Shown: positions 1 through 10,767 of the stretch, one piece after another
Position numbering within the stretch: position 1 is the first letter of the stretch
Layout of the letters: the number at the start of each line of letters is the position of its first letter
From: Aquanectria penicillioides
Taxonomy: Eukaryota > Ascomycota > Sordariomycetes > Hypocreales > Nectriaceae
Direction of reading: 5' to 3'
DNA: 64,000 bases
NCBI GenBank assembly: GCA_003415625.1
Contig: PYIU01000011.1
Span: forward strand, 385,001-449,000
Position numbers and translations under genes: made by a program
The notes under the pieces: generated by a model
What the model saw: the letters and a program-made list of their open reading frames with translations, nothing else
What the model was told of the DNA's origin: nothing
The model's database searches: none

Positions 1-1
1 A

Positions 2-2389
2 GATGGTTGCGCAGTACATCTTTTCTTCCAAAAATACATCCTCCACTGGCTGGAAACACTCAGTCTACTTCGCAGCCTATCCCAGGGTGTACAAGCACTT
101 CAAGCCCTCAAGGCAGTCCAGGTAACATTGAGCATATCATGGAGTTTGAAGGAAGAGTTTGGATGGGCTAACAAAAGACAGGAGACAAAAGAAGTCGGGG
201 CGTTGACTGAACTGCTGCGAGACGCAACCCGATTCATTCTGTTCCACATGCTGGGGATTGAACTGGCGCCTCTTCAGGTCTATGTTTCCGCCCTCATTTT
301 CAGCCCAACCAATAGCAAAATAAGACAGTTATTCAAAGAACAAGAACATGAATGGATCTATTCTGGTCCATTAACAGAAACAGAGTGGAACCCGTGCATT
401 CATTCCCTCAATGGAGGTGCTGGTGGGATCAACGCGGCGGCGTTCAGCATGGATGGTTCAAGATGCGCCACAGGCTCTTCTTGGGGAAAGGGCGTTCAAA
501 TATGGAACAAAGATACTGGTTCCCGTCTACACACATTAAAATGCGCTGCTGGTGGTGTGGCCTCACTTGCATTTTCCAACAATGGCCTCTTTCTCGTCTC
601 AGGCTTGCGATTTGGCGGTCCCGTCCAGCTCTGGGACACAGTCACAGGGGCGTGTCTTAGAACATTGAAGGGGTCTATGAACGGAGCTCACGCTTTTGTC
701 TTTTCCAGTGATGATAAGTGGCTAGCGGGTGGTTTGACTGAAGGTATAGTCAAAATGTGGGATCCAAGTACAGGCGAGTGTATTCACACATTTACTGGGC
801 ATGATAGGCTTGTGACCTCGCTTGCGTTATCCCCAGATGGCCATCTTGCTTCAGGATCAGGCGATAGCACAATCAGGATCTGGGACTTGGATTCCAAGGC
901 TTGTTGCAAATGCATCCGCGGCCACACCGATGCAATCATGTCCATCGCTTTTACCAGCGATAGCAAGCAACTGGTCTCTGCCTCAGCTGACCATACCATC
1001 AAGACATGGGACGTAGCGACTGGGTCTTGTAAACGGAATGTTCAAAACGACGAGGAAAAATTGACTGCGGTCAGTATCTCGCGAGATGGGCATAGAGTAG
1101 CCTCGGCCGTGTTGCTCGCGGGTAAACAGCCGATCAGAATTCGGAGCACAATGACAGGGAAGCTGATTCGCACAGTAAATCACCGTCCCACCTCGGTGTA
1201 CGCCATTGACTTTTCAGGGGACAGCTCCATGCTTTTATCTGCTTGCGGAGCTGATAGATTGATGATCTGGGACTTGAATACATCTGAAACTGACCAGGCA
1301 CTGGAGTGCCACAATGGGCTGGCAGACTTTGTCGTCTTGTCAGATGATGGCCTGCTTGTGGCCTCTCACACATCCCCGGATGTAAAGGTCTGGGATGTAA
1401 AAACCGGGAAATGTCTATACACATTGAAAGATCATCGGTGCTGGAAGAACTCAATCATCTTCTTGGAAGGCAGTCGGCGCCTGGTCACTGGTGTGTCTGA
1501 TTGGAACAGCATTAAGATCTGGGATGCCTGGACCGGTGATTGTCTAAGGAGGCTAGAAGGTCATACTGACAAGGTTCCTCATATAATTTCCCTTGGCGAT
1601 GGAAGACTTGCTTCTGTATCCTTTGACAACAGCCTAAAAATCTGGAACACAGAGACAGGCGCCTGTATCAGATCTGTCGAGAGCCCTCCTTATTCATGGA
1701 GCCAAAATCTGAGCGGCTCAAGTGATCTTAGGCTACTAGCTACAGATTACCAGCACAATATGATCAAGGTCCTAGACGCCGAGACGGGTGACTGCGTTCA
1801 GCAGTTCGAGGGCCACCCCGAGAGGCTTGCAGCATTGACATTTTCAAGGGATGGGCGATTTCTTGCTTCATCATCCTCCGAGGGTCCTGTCAAGATTTGG
1901 GGTTTAGAATCAGGAGGCTGCATAGGCACAATGGAAGGCCACAGCACTGCAGTTTCATTCCTTGCATTCTCTGAAGATGGCCAGAGGCTCGCTTCAAGTG
2001 CCGTTGACAAGGTAATCAAGATTTGGGACACTGAAACAGGGGTTTGTCTCTGCACGGGGCACATTGAAGAGCGAATAGAAAGACTCGAGTTTGTGGCTGG
2101 GGCTCAATATTGTCTCTTGACAGACATTGGGACATTGGACCTGACCGAGTGTTGCAGCACTGACGAAACAGCAGTCGAAGGCCACGTGCAGTATGTAAAA
2201 TACCGAGGATACCATGTAACAGCGGACAATATGTGGGTTGCAAAGGATGGAAAACGCCTGATCCGGTTGCACCCGGAGCATCGACCTGGGTCATTGAGAC
2301 CACGACCGGCGGTACGGGGAAATAAACTCGCCATTCCCTGCTATCCTGGACGTGTTCTGACAATGACGTTTGCCGAGGATGATGATTGA
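2..2389 (+). CDS. STAND/NLR-like receptor, WD40-repeat C-terminal part (5' truncated by window edge)
   Basis: The frame is open from base 2, so the gene starts outside the window. The first residues (FFQKYILHWLETLSLL) match the helical linker that follows the NACHT domain in fungal NACHT-WD40 proteins of the HET-E/HNWD type; the NACHT itself is not visible. A 60 bp GT-AG segment at 122-181, with CTAAC near its 3' end, may be an intron; it is in frame, so its removal is not forced. From about base 400 there are 13 WD40 repeats, each ending in a WD-type motif followed by TG or similar (VQIWNKDTG, VQLWDTVTG, IKIWDAWTG, IKIWDTETG). Repeats 6 and 11 have lost the tryptophan. The repeats differ widely, unlike the near-identical repeats of fast-evolving het genes. 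The role is inferred: ligand sensing in non-self recognition or innate immunity. No promoter is available for inspection. Confidence 0.85.
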   Translation, partial: DGCAVHLFFQKYILHWLETLSLLRSLSQGVQALQALKAVQVTLSISWSLKEEFGWANKRQETKEVGALTELLRDATRFILFHMLGIELAPLQVYVSALIFSPTNSKIRQLFKEQEHEWIYSGPLTETEWNPCIHSLNGGAGGINAAAFSMDGSRCATGSSWGKGVQIWNKDTGSRLHTLKCAAGGVASLAFSNNGLFLVSGLRFGGPVQLWDTVTGACLRTLKGSMNGAHAFVFSSDDKWLAGGLTEGIVKMWDPSTGECIHTFTGHDRLVTSLALSPDGHLASGSGDSTIRIWDLDSKACCKCIRGHTDAIMSIAFTSDSKQLVSASADHTIKTWDVATGSCKRNVQNDEEKLTAVSISRDGHRVASAVLLAGKQPIRIRSTMTGKLIRTVNHRPTSVYAIDFSGDSSMLLSACGADRLMIWDLNTSETDQALECHNGLADFVVLSDDGLLVASHTSPDVKVWDVKTGKCLYTLKDHRCWKNSIIFLEGSRRLVTGVSDWNSIKIWDAWTGDCLRRLEGHTDKVPHIISLGDGRLASVSFDNSLKIWNTETGACIRSVESPPYSWSQNLSGSSDLRLLATDYQHNMIKVLDAETGDCVQQFEGHPERLAALTFSRDGRFLASSSSEGPVKIWGLESGGCIGTMEGHSTAVSFLAFSEDGQRLASSAVDKVIKIWDTETGVCLCTGHIEERIERLEFVAGAQYCLLTDIGTLDLTECCSTDETAVEGHVQYVKYRGYHVTADNMWVAKDGKRLIRLHPEHRPGSLRPRPAVRGNKLAIPCYPGRVLTMTFAEDDD

Positions 2390-3224
2390 CTGGAGTGACA
2401 AAGATGGAGACTTGACAGATATGTTCAAGAAGTTGGTTGTATTTTTGAAGGACCGTGCAGTGGTATGATGCTACATGACTACGGAATGACCGTCTGATCG
2501 AGCGTTTGGGAAGTGCCGTCATCGACCGGCTTCACTGCAGTAGTTGAAGGTAAAATATGACGATTGCCGGTAGCGGCCGACGGGAAAGGCGTTGGCAACC
2601 ACTACATGCCGGGAAAATAGTCAGATATTAATGCATAAAACTAGGGCCAACACTCTGAATGCAAATTCTTCCGGTACATTCATCTTGTCCACAAATGTAT
2701 CAGCATTCATGTAGGTTCCTTAATCCCCCAAAACACTCCATCATATTTCATCTATCTGGAACGGTACGTGCTTCGGGGACTGCCATCTTGTTTCCTCCGC
2801 TTAATAAGCTGTTTGGGATAGCCTCAAGACCCCGATTCCGAGTGGGGCATAACCATCCGTGGATCAAAGCACCTCTGCGCAACATCTCATTGGCAGCATA
2901 GATGATGCCTGAACTATGATTCCAGGAACCACAAAAGTACAGTCCAAGCGGATCTCCGAGCAGCTTCAATCCTTGTCCGCTGGAACTGGATCGCATGGTC
3001 CCACCTCGAAAAGGAGGCTCTCAGGATCACCTCGTGTCTGACTTTGGCCTTGAACATATGCGCATCGACGTCATGTTTCCGCCACATGGATAGCTTTCGC
3101 TAGCTTTGATGTCTACTTGTTCTATTTCTTTTCCACTCATTAGTCCTCCTGTGATCATATACGTCAACCTAACGGCTCGGCTGCGATACGCACTTACCTG
3201 CTTATCCAACTCCTCCTGCTGGAA
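2390..3224. other. intergenic, no supported gene
   Basis: An 82-codon minus-strand frame at 2748-2996 starts with ATG and contains GLYFCGSWNHSSG, which vaguely recalls a flavoenzyme C-terminus, but it has no partner exon or second motif. I see nothing else. Confidence 0.5.
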
Positions 3225-5685
3225 ATGGACTCTGGGCCGACATTCTTTGATGAAAGCTACTTCTTTCAACCTCAACCTACTCAAAATGATCCCAAACAAG
3301 CTACGGAGACCTCTAAAGGCCACCGGGCATGCGTAGAGTGTAGGAGGTAAGGGTTCCAATTGTTCTTTGCGCCGCATTTAATGGTTCGGCGTGTCACCCG
3401 AGAATTCATTTTCTCACGAGTTTGGACATGCGCGTATATGTCCCCCATTTGTTCTTAGTAACTGCTCTAAATTTCAATCTACAGGAAGAAAACAAAATGT
3501 ATGGGACCGATAAATTAGACTCGAATTAGTACTGACTGAAATGTCTCGGAACAGGCGATATGCGGCAGCCGATTTGTGGGCTCTGTGAGAGAACAGGAGG
3601 ATATTGCACGTTCCCCACCAAGAGAAAAACTCCTGAGCTTCGGCGGCCACGCGGTATTGACCACAAGACACACAGGATGGACCAGTGGAGACTTGGTAAT
3701 GCTATTCAATCTTAAGATATACCTGGCATGATTAGGCATTGACGTAAGAGTTAGAACGGCTAGTCGAACTTCTTGAGTCCAACTTCACTCAGGAACAACT
3801 AGCTCATGCCTTATCACCAAAGCATCGAGAGAGAGAGCATCTAGAGAATGGTTCCAGGGACAAACCGGCCAGCACAGCAGCTTCAATCAGGCCCAACCTA
3901 GAAGGCTGTGCCCTGGAACACCAATACCGAGACAATTCTGGAAGTAATATTGAGGAGACCCCTGTCTCGTATATCTGCGGCTTCGAAGGGCTGCCTTCTC
4001 CTTGCTCTCCGGCCCAATATTCAGTCTCCGGAATGCATTTCTTCTCTATCCCCGATCAAGTATTAACTGAACTTATTTATTTGTTCTTTGACAAAGTCCA
4101 GGCCTGGTTTTCGCTACTTCATCGGCCAAGGTTCTTTGAGCGGTTCATGGCAAGTGGCTCGTTCGACAAAGATAATGTGTCGCAATTTTCCGATCTAGAA
4201 GGATTTATTATATGTGGCATGTTTAGTCTAGCTGCGCGATATTCATCCAACGCATATTTCAAAGACATTCCAGCACCTGACCGCGGGAACCAATTCGCAG
4301 AGGATGCCATCAAATATTACAGCCAATTTCGCATTTCGGAAGACGGGGGAACTCTACAGCACCTTCAGGGCGGCCTCTTGCTGGCATGCTTCCTATACAC
4401 CTCTCGTCCTTGCCATCGCGCGTGGGTTCTAACTGGGGTCTGTGTTCGGTTGGCATACGAGCTGGATTTATGCACGATTGATGAGGAATCAGACATTTGG
4501 CATGACCCAGAGCAGTGGTCAGTCATGGAGGAGCGACGACGGGCATTCTGGTTAGTCTGGGAGATTGACACCTTTGGATCCATCTTGTCTCGACGTCCAA
4601 GCGCCATAAATCGTCAACACATTGCAGTCCGTATCCCCGTCAGTGATACAGCTTGGTTTGCAAACAAGCCAGTTGAGTCCCCACTGTTGGATCCCAAGCC
4701 GTCCGAAGCCTGGAAAGTTCTTCTCGACTCTCCAAATAAAGATGAGAGAGCATGGTTTATAGTGGCAAACTATCTCAACATCGTGGCCTGTGACATCGCT
4801 TCAGGCAATCGTGCTTCTCAGAAAGAGCGTGATGAGTTAGTAGACTCAATCACTTGCTTTTCTCTTGTCTTGTCGCAGCGTTTTAGCCTGGAGACACATG
4901 CCGCCTCGCTTTCTTCTACGAATTCCGCCAGGCATAACTGGGTTATCGGCATGCACCTTATGCTGACCTGTGCTCGTGGTTGTTTATTGACACTTGAAGA
5001 ATCTGAAAGTGTGGGCACGTTGGCCCTTTCACGAGAATTGTCCCGCATAATTCACCACTGGCATCCTGAAAACATCCACCTGAGCCATCCGTTTCTCGCA
5101 CCCACCATGATATCTGTCAGAGCGCATCACCGCAAAGAGAGGCCGAAGATCTTGGACAATTTGTGTGAAAACATCGACATGGCAAATTTGATTCTTGGTC
5201 GATATGCTTCTGTTTGGAATCTTGGATCGCTGTTATTGGGTACGCCATTATTTCTCTGATGACAATATCTCGAAACCTCTGCTAATGTGCTTTACGAGTA
5301 TTCTAGACCTAAGAGCTTTAATCAACAAAAAGTCGAGCCTGTCTAAGGAGCAGATGGATCTCGCAAAACGATTTGCTTTATACTTTCCTCATCATGTGTT
5401 TCGAAGCGACCAAGAACTGAGCTAGGCCACACGTCACGCTCAGCAGGAAACGACCAGTATGGAACTACCGAAGCTGGTAGAAATTTCGTGAACAAGGATT
5501 TTTCATCGGACCCCTTGGGATTGTTACAAATTTCTCAGTTTGCTGGGTTACCAGGCCACTCAGATGAAATGTTCAGCGACGTAGGTGGAATGGGCTGGGG
5601 TAAAATGTACAATTATACAGTCGTCGACAATGATTGGAGCTCCCAACTTCAGATCAACAGTCTCTGGGAAAGTAATGAGGTTTAA
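3225..5685 (+). CDS. Zn2Cys6 transcription factor with fungal_trans domain; frame broken near 5420
   Basis: The start ATG at 3225 puts the zinc cluster at residues 36-63. Introns 3347-3484, 3499-3554, 3696-3748 and 5240-5306 join the exons. The spliced cluster is C-x2-C-x6-C-x6-C-x2-C-x6-C (CVEC, then CDMRQPIC, then CGLCERTGGYC), followed by a basic linker (KRKTPELRR) and a short coiled linker (LERLVELLESNF). The fungal_trans regulatory domain begins near 4033 (SLLHRPRFFERF). Exons to the stop at 5425 sum to 628 aa. Just after it, another frame (5426-5685) continues with coding-like sequence ending NSLWESNEV. Joining it needs one extra base near 5416-5430 (715 aa), or a weak intron 5396-5457 (GTGTTT...CCAG). 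The neighbour downstream is a kievitone-hydratase-like gene on the same strand, a possible target. The target is an inference. Confidence 0.85.
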
Positions 5686-6390
5686 ACTCTAATTTGTGGT
5701 AGAATGAGTGAGGAATACTATGACTCATGTCAAATAAAATGCATGCAAATGCTCAAAATACGACGAAGAACCACCCAAAATAGGTGCAGGAACGAAGAGC
5801 GTGGACTACCCAATAGCCTAGGATAATGATACACCACGGATTGATATGACTTTTTGTCAAATTATCACGCATCTGTTTCATGGGGAAGTATGTCAAGATA
5901 TGTCCCTTCTGAATAAGATATCCACCGACGGGATTTATGCGGCACGCGCTGAGTGGGGACGGCGTTGGATGATCGCCGTCCTTTGCCGTCTCCATCTCAA
6001 CAAAGTTGTTTCGTGCTCCATCGCACCCGATTGGTCTATGCATTTCAAGCTCTCGGTTCTCGTACCGCAAATGACTCCGCTGTTAATGAAGATCATTGAC
6101 TGGAAGTTACAATTTCCCCGCTCCATGATTTACTTGGTTGAGCTAGCTTGGCTAATCTGTCCTTGAACGCCAGCCCGAGTGATGATTCGAGACGTCTCCT
6201 CAGCGACAAGCAGGCATCGCCGGGTTATCCCAAAACCCCGGGAGCCTGACGACCAGCGAGAATGGCGTTGAGTGCCCTATAAAAACAACAAAACTCTACT
6301 TTAAAAGCCCTGCCCTCCAGGTCTAGATTCTACAAGTTCCATCACTTACATCCTCAATAGTTTCCCTTACACCAATATTTCTTTCTTAAC
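5686..6390. other. intergenic, promoter of the downstream secreted enzyme
   Basis: A TATAAAAA box lies at 6278-6285, about 110 bp before the ATG at 6391. Overlapping open frames on both strands (5753-6166) have no recognisable motif and I do not call them genes. Confidence 0.5.
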
Positions 6391-7474
6391 ATGAAGTCTT
6401 GGAGTCTCCTGACCTTGGCCACCGCCTCAAGTGCGTACATATTTAAGCCGGAAACAGAGACGGCCTATGAAAACGTATGTACCTCAGACGCAGATTGGAA
6501 AGACATGTTGCTAATTTTTATCCAAGTCTCACATTCCTGCTCTGTTCAACTTCACGGAGTCTCAATACGGAATTGCTTCTGGGTCTTCCTACTGGCTCAG
6601 CTCCTACATCACCGGCAAGAATCGCAAACAATATTTGGCCATCTCACATATTCTCGCCTCCCAGGTCCCTGACCCCGTATGCAGATCGTCGGTGTTGGAT
6701 TTGACGACTCTGGACTACTGGGTTGATCTCTCGTACTGTGGGCTGCAAAATAAAAACGCCGACTCGGCAGGGCGCTTCTTCGCCGACTATGGAAGCTATG
6801 CGTTTGGTTCTACCTCTGACGATGCCGTCTCGAATCAATATGCTTATGCCAAGACTAACAAGTCTTTTGAAATCGATCTGAGCTGGAACACCTCGTCCAA
6901 GGTTCTCCTGAATGGCGGCGCGGGACTCATCAACTTTGGGTATCCCGTCTCCAACACAACACAGTGGAGTGTCCCCGCCAGCAAGACGCAGGGAACTCTG
7001 ACACTCAACGGCACCACGGTTGAGGTTGACCCCAAAAACTCCTTTACCTGGTACGATCGCCAAATCTCATATCTGGTTCCTCAAAATTGGACTTGGTTTG
7101 AACTTCACTTCCCCAGCTCCTCGATAAAGGCGAGCATCTGGGCCTACGACTTTGGTTCTCCCAGCAACAAGCTTAGTCAGTTTGCCACTGTTCGCGTTGG
7201 CGAATCGCTCCAGATTCTCGCATTCGAGCTGAAGCCAGACACTCAAAAGACATGGACTTCGCCCAACTCGAACATTACTTATCCTCTGCGCTGGAAGCTC
7301 GAGTTTGAGAATGGCGACTTTTTGTCAATTGACTCCGTTCGTGATGATCAAGAGATGTACGGACACAAGGCCTTGCTCAACATTGCCTACGAGGGCTTCA
7401 TCAAGGTCACTGGCAAGTTTTTGGGTCGCAGCAGTGGCTTTGGGGTTGTCGAGATGGTCCGTGTTCGAGAATAA
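6391..7474 (+). CDS. secreted kievitone-hydratase-like (CrtC/lipocalin-fold) protein
   Basis: Two exons with a 52 bp intron at 6475-6526 (GTATGT...CCAAG) encode 343 aa, close to the about 350 aa usual for the family. The N-terminus (MKSWSLLTLATASSAY) is a typical cleavable signal peptide. The second exon carries the conserved SSYWLSSYITG segment and, near 7049-7063, the WYDRQ motif of CrtC/hydroxyneurosporene-synthase-type proteins. Several N-x-S/T sites fit a secreted glycoprotein. Family members include Fusarium kievitone hydratase, which adds water to the prenyl double bond of a bean phytoalexin, and intracellular Diels-Alderase relatives. The signal peptide favours the secreted hydratase-like branch. 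The substrate cannot be read from sequence. It lies 0.7 kb downstream of a Zn2Cys6 regulator on the same strand. Confidence 0.75.
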
Positions 7475-8601
7475 TAAGTCCTTGGAATCAGCGCCAGGCG
7501 ATCCCACGGTCACTTGGCTGAGTTGGCTCTTTCGCCACAGCCGCAGTCGCAGCATGACATATTTTTATTCACACTCCTCTCCTTCTTGATCGCGGTTACC
7601 GGAACCCAACTAAAGATGGGCTGAGGTGCTCGACAATCAACCATTTGTAAATTTAGATTAAATAGTCAAATTATCTGACGTTATCATTGCCCAAATGCGT
7701 CTTGAAACCGTTGTCATTGGAGACATTGTAAATTCTTACATTCTCATTCCTGGGTGCATTTGTCTACTAACTATCGCTGCCTCGACTAAATCTTCCCAAC
7801 CCGTGTCATTGGAATTATCATTGAAAAGCCGGTAGATGATGACATATTCCATGTTCACCTTGCGAGGCATGCTCGACATTTGCGAGACTAGGGTCAAAGA
7901 TTATGCTCTCCTGTCCTCACCTGTAAATTATCGTCGGTGTAGCAAATGAACTGTTATTAGGCCATCGCACTCTCGGCTAATATATCATCTCATTACCCTA
8001 GCGCCGGCTACTGTAGTGGGCACGGTCAATCACGGTCTTGACTTATGCCGTTTCACATGTTATACTTTGCAGCACCCCAGTTGGCCAACATTGGGATGCA
8101 CAATACCGGGATGTCATATTCGTCTTGTAAAGAGTTCCAATAAGATATGAAAAACTGAGAATACAACCCATTTTCACCACTTGACTTTCGTATTCCCATT
8201 GATGCATTCGTAATCTAGACTACGTGCAGGGAAGTTGTCGTTGGTGGCGTTCGAGGGCAAATCAAACACGGCAAATAACGGAAGACCGTCGAAATTATTC
8301 AGCGAGAGAGGCTGGAGTCAACCATCCGCCTCAAGCTGACCTGCAGTTGTAAGCACGGAGAGATTGGATGCCGTGCCCAATCCCGCCTAGTCAGCGGCAC
8401 GTGGAAATTAGTAACGACCGAGTAATCGACAGCATCGACACGGACTGATGCATGGAGCAAAATCACCACAAGCAGTTGACTGTCGAATACCTTTAAAGAT
8501 GGAATTAATCCATCGCGAAATACCAACCTAGTCACTGGCACTGCCCTTCAACCCTCGATTTATTTAAACCCGATCCCGTTTTATCCCTTCACACACCAAC
8601 A
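7475..8601. other. intergenic, nothing recognised
   Basis: About 1.1 kb without a supportable frame. The last 60 bases are a pyrimidine- and A-rich leader to the next ATG, with a TTTATTTAAA stretch at about 8559-8568. Confidence 0.5.
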
Positions 8602-9555
8602 ATGTCAACTTTCATCAAGAAGATCCCCGAGAGTATCTTAATTTTCGGGGCTGCAGGTCACATTGGTAAGCCTCTCGCCGAATTCCTGACGCGCGAGGCC
8701 CCTGCAATCAAGCTTCACCTTGCCACAAGCAATCCCGAGAAAAGGGAGCTTCTGCAAAAATCTTTTCCTAATGCCAACATTGTTGAGGCAAATTACAATG
8801 ATGTAGCCTCTCTGTCGAGCGCACTAGAAGGCGTTGAGGGCATCTTCGTGAACACTCCAGGCGGCATGTCGGAAACCATGGCCATGACCAATCTGACGAC
8901 CGCTCTGAAGGGAACCAACACTGTTATTCAGCTGATCCGTATGGTGGGGGTCTTTCCAGAGTTTGCATCGATCCGAGTCCCGAAAGCCCTTGGCCCCGGA
9001 AGTCTTCCCTATGAGCACCCCATTGCGAAGCGCATTCTTGATGAAAGCGGGCTACCCGTTACCTATATCAACTCTGGTGCTTCTTTCATTGATAACCTTT
9101 GGTCACAAATCGGACCGGTTCTCGCTAAGAAGACTTTGATTTGGCCGGAGCATCGAGTGCCCTTCATTGACCCCGTGGATGTCGCCGAGGTCGCCGGGAC
9201 ACTGTTCCTCTCGGACAATGCAAAACACATTGGTGCATTCCATACTATGAACAATGGACATGACTGGCTCGAATTCAAAGAGGTCGCTCAGATCTTGAGC
9301 GAAGTACTAGGAGCACCCATTGCTCACGACGGAAGCTTCGAGGCGTTTTCCGAGTTTTATCGACCACTCATCGGGCCGGCAGTTGACCACCTGTGGGCTT
9401 TCTTCAAGTTTGAGGAAGCCAACGAGGTGAACTGGGCACTCAATAACTTCGTGGAGAGAACTCTTGGGAGAAAGCCTACCACTGTAAGGGAGTGGGTCAT
9501 AAAGCACAAGGATGAACTACTCCAGGGAAAGCGACAAGCTAGTTGGGCTCAGTAA
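8602..9555 (+). CDS. NmrA-type NAD(P)-binding reductase/regulator
   Basis: A single-exon frame of 317 aa from ATG at 8602, close to the usual length for atypical SDRs of the NmrA/HSCARG group. The Rossmann dinucleotide motif GAAGHIG is at residues 16-22, after the first beta strand (ILIFG). It is followed by alternating beta/alpha segments, and VPFIDPVDVAEVAG is the segment that in this family closes the nucleotide site. The catalytic Tyr-x3-Lys of classical SDRs is not obvious, as is common in NmrA-like proteins. These act either as redox-sensing regulators or as reductases; sequence alone does not decide. It is unrelated in position and only distantly similar to the second NmrA-like gene at 26.4-27.4 kb. 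Confidence 0.8.
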   Translation: MSTFIKKIPESILIFGAAGHIGKPLAEFLTREAPAIKLHLATSNPEKRELLQKSFPNANIVEANYNDVASLSSALEGVEGIFVNTPGGMSETMAMTNLTTALKGTNTVIQLIRMVGVFPEFASIRVPKALGPGSLPYEHPIAKRILDESGLPVTYINSGASFIDNLWSQIGPVLAKKTLIWPEHRVPFIDPVDVAEVAGTLFLSDNAKHIGAFHTMNNGHDWLEFKEVAQILSEVLGAPIAHDGSFEAFSEFYRPLIGPAVDHLWAFFKFEEANEVNWALNNFVERTLGRKPTTVREWVIKHKDELLQGKRQASWAQ

Positions 9556-9909
9556 TAAGGGTGTGCAATATCTTGAACTGTGTGTTGATCCATTGTAAGA
9601 AAGCTGATTAAAAAAAGTTGGACTGGTTGTTTGAAGGAGCTATTACAAATTATCGATTTGATTTGTAAAGTCAACTGCTGCACTATTTCCTTACTAAAGA
9701 CGCTCTTCACTATTGGAAACCCTTTTTCAAGCACTTGGCAATCTCCTTGCTACTGATTCTTTATCCCTTTGAAAACAATTGCTAAATAATTCCTAATCTG
9801 TAACTAAGAGATTCTGAACGGTCTGGATTTTTTTTCCAATATTATGTCACAGCACTCTTCCTTCATTCGTATCTGAATCTAAATGAATGATGTCGATAGT
9901 ATATTCCTT
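9556..9909. other. convergent 3' intergenic region
   Basis: AT-rich spacer between two convergent genes, presumably holding both 3' UTRs. No motif beyond A/T tracts was seen. Confidence 0.5.
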
Positions 9910-10767
9910 TCAATCCAATTTAAGCCGCATTTGATATTCTCCTATTTCCATCTGCTTTGCACCAAAAAAAGCCGCCAATTTATGACCTGGTTCCTTGGGA
10001 TAGTATGGTGCAACCCGCCACCTTTTGCTTGGAAACTTGGCCCTCATTGCTTCCAATAGGGCCTTTGCCTGTCCTTCGCGCCTGTGCTCTTGTTCAACAA
10101 ATAGACAAGTAAGGCCTATTGTGTCCTTTTCGTCGTTGTAGGGATCTGAGATGGCGCAATACGCATGATCCAGTTTGAATATTTTCTCTGTTTGGGTCAA
10201 CTCCTTGAATCCCCAAGCTTGCCATGGTAGGTCAGATGAGCCTTGAAGCTTGACGAGAGAGTCCAGTTCATCTAGGCCGCATTCCGCCAACCCCGGGTCC
10301 ACAGTAGCAGTGTTTTCCTCGGATGGCTCCAAATCCCAGCCAACCAACTCTTGATGGATCGTGAACCCCTTGCGTTTGTAAAGGCGGATTCCACGCTCGT
10401 TCTGCTTAATACACTCGAGCTCAAGCAATTTAACACCTCTTTTCTTTTCTGCCTCGACTATCATGTTGAGAACTTTTGATCCCGTTCCTTTTCCATGATT
10501 CGCTGCTACCACGCCCATAACTGCTAGTCTGGACTCGCCAGGCTTATCATCACGGATGGCGAGAAGACCAAAAGCGACCGGCCTCTCCGGGTCCTCGGGC
10601 AAGAAGTAGAGGTAGCTGTTGTCGAGCGAAACGAAGTTACTGACACACCATGGCTCGATTTGATCACCGGTGACGTTGACACTGTTCCCAATGTAGTTTG
10701 CAAAGCTCAGGTTGAAAACTTCCGCGAGCACGGACGGCGGGACAGACGCGGCAGGTTTGAACTCCAT
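9910..10767 (-). CDS. GNAT family N-acetyltransferase, two-domain
   Basis: A single-exon frame of 285 aa with a clear ATG at 10767. Residues about 60-140 hold a GNAT fold with the acetyl-CoA loop seen as VAANHGKGTGSKVL (Q/R-x2-G-x-G/A type) followed by an ARGIRLYKRKGF-like helix and strand (residues NERGIRLYKRKGF). The C-terminal half (from about residue 170) looks like a second, degenerate GNAT domain with HRREGQAKALLEAM as its cofactor loop and AAFFGAKQ near the end. Two-domain GNATs of this size occur widely in fungi and acetylate small amines or peptides; the acceptor is not predictable. It converges on the NmrA-type gene. No intron is apparent. Confidence 0.8.
   Translation of the reverse strand: MEFKPAASVPPSVLAEVFNLSFANYIGNSVNVTGDQIEPWCVSNFVSLDNSYLYFLPEDPERPVAFGLLAIRDDKPGESRLAVMGVVAANHGKGTGSKVLNMIVEAEKKRGVKLLELECIKQNERGIRLYKRKGFTIHQELVGWDLEPSEENTATVDPGLAECGLDELDSLVKLQGSSDLPWQAWGFKELTQTEKIFKLDHAYCAISDPYNDEKDTIGLTCLFVEQEHRREGQAKALLEAMRAKFPSKRWRVAPYYPKEPGHKLAAFFGAKQMEIGEYQMRLKLD

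Noticed and set aside
128..181. Start of the WD40 protein at 128
   Set aside because: The frame is open to the window edge and 128 is a TTG within or next to a likely intron, so the gene is truncated, not complete.
2748..2996. Minus-strand 82-codon frame with GLYFCGSWNHSSG
   Set aside because: Suggestive of a flavoenzyme tail, but no adjoining exon or second motif could be found.
5753..6166. Overlapping 105-codon frames on both strands
   Set aside because: No motif, and promoter-like position before the 6391 gene.
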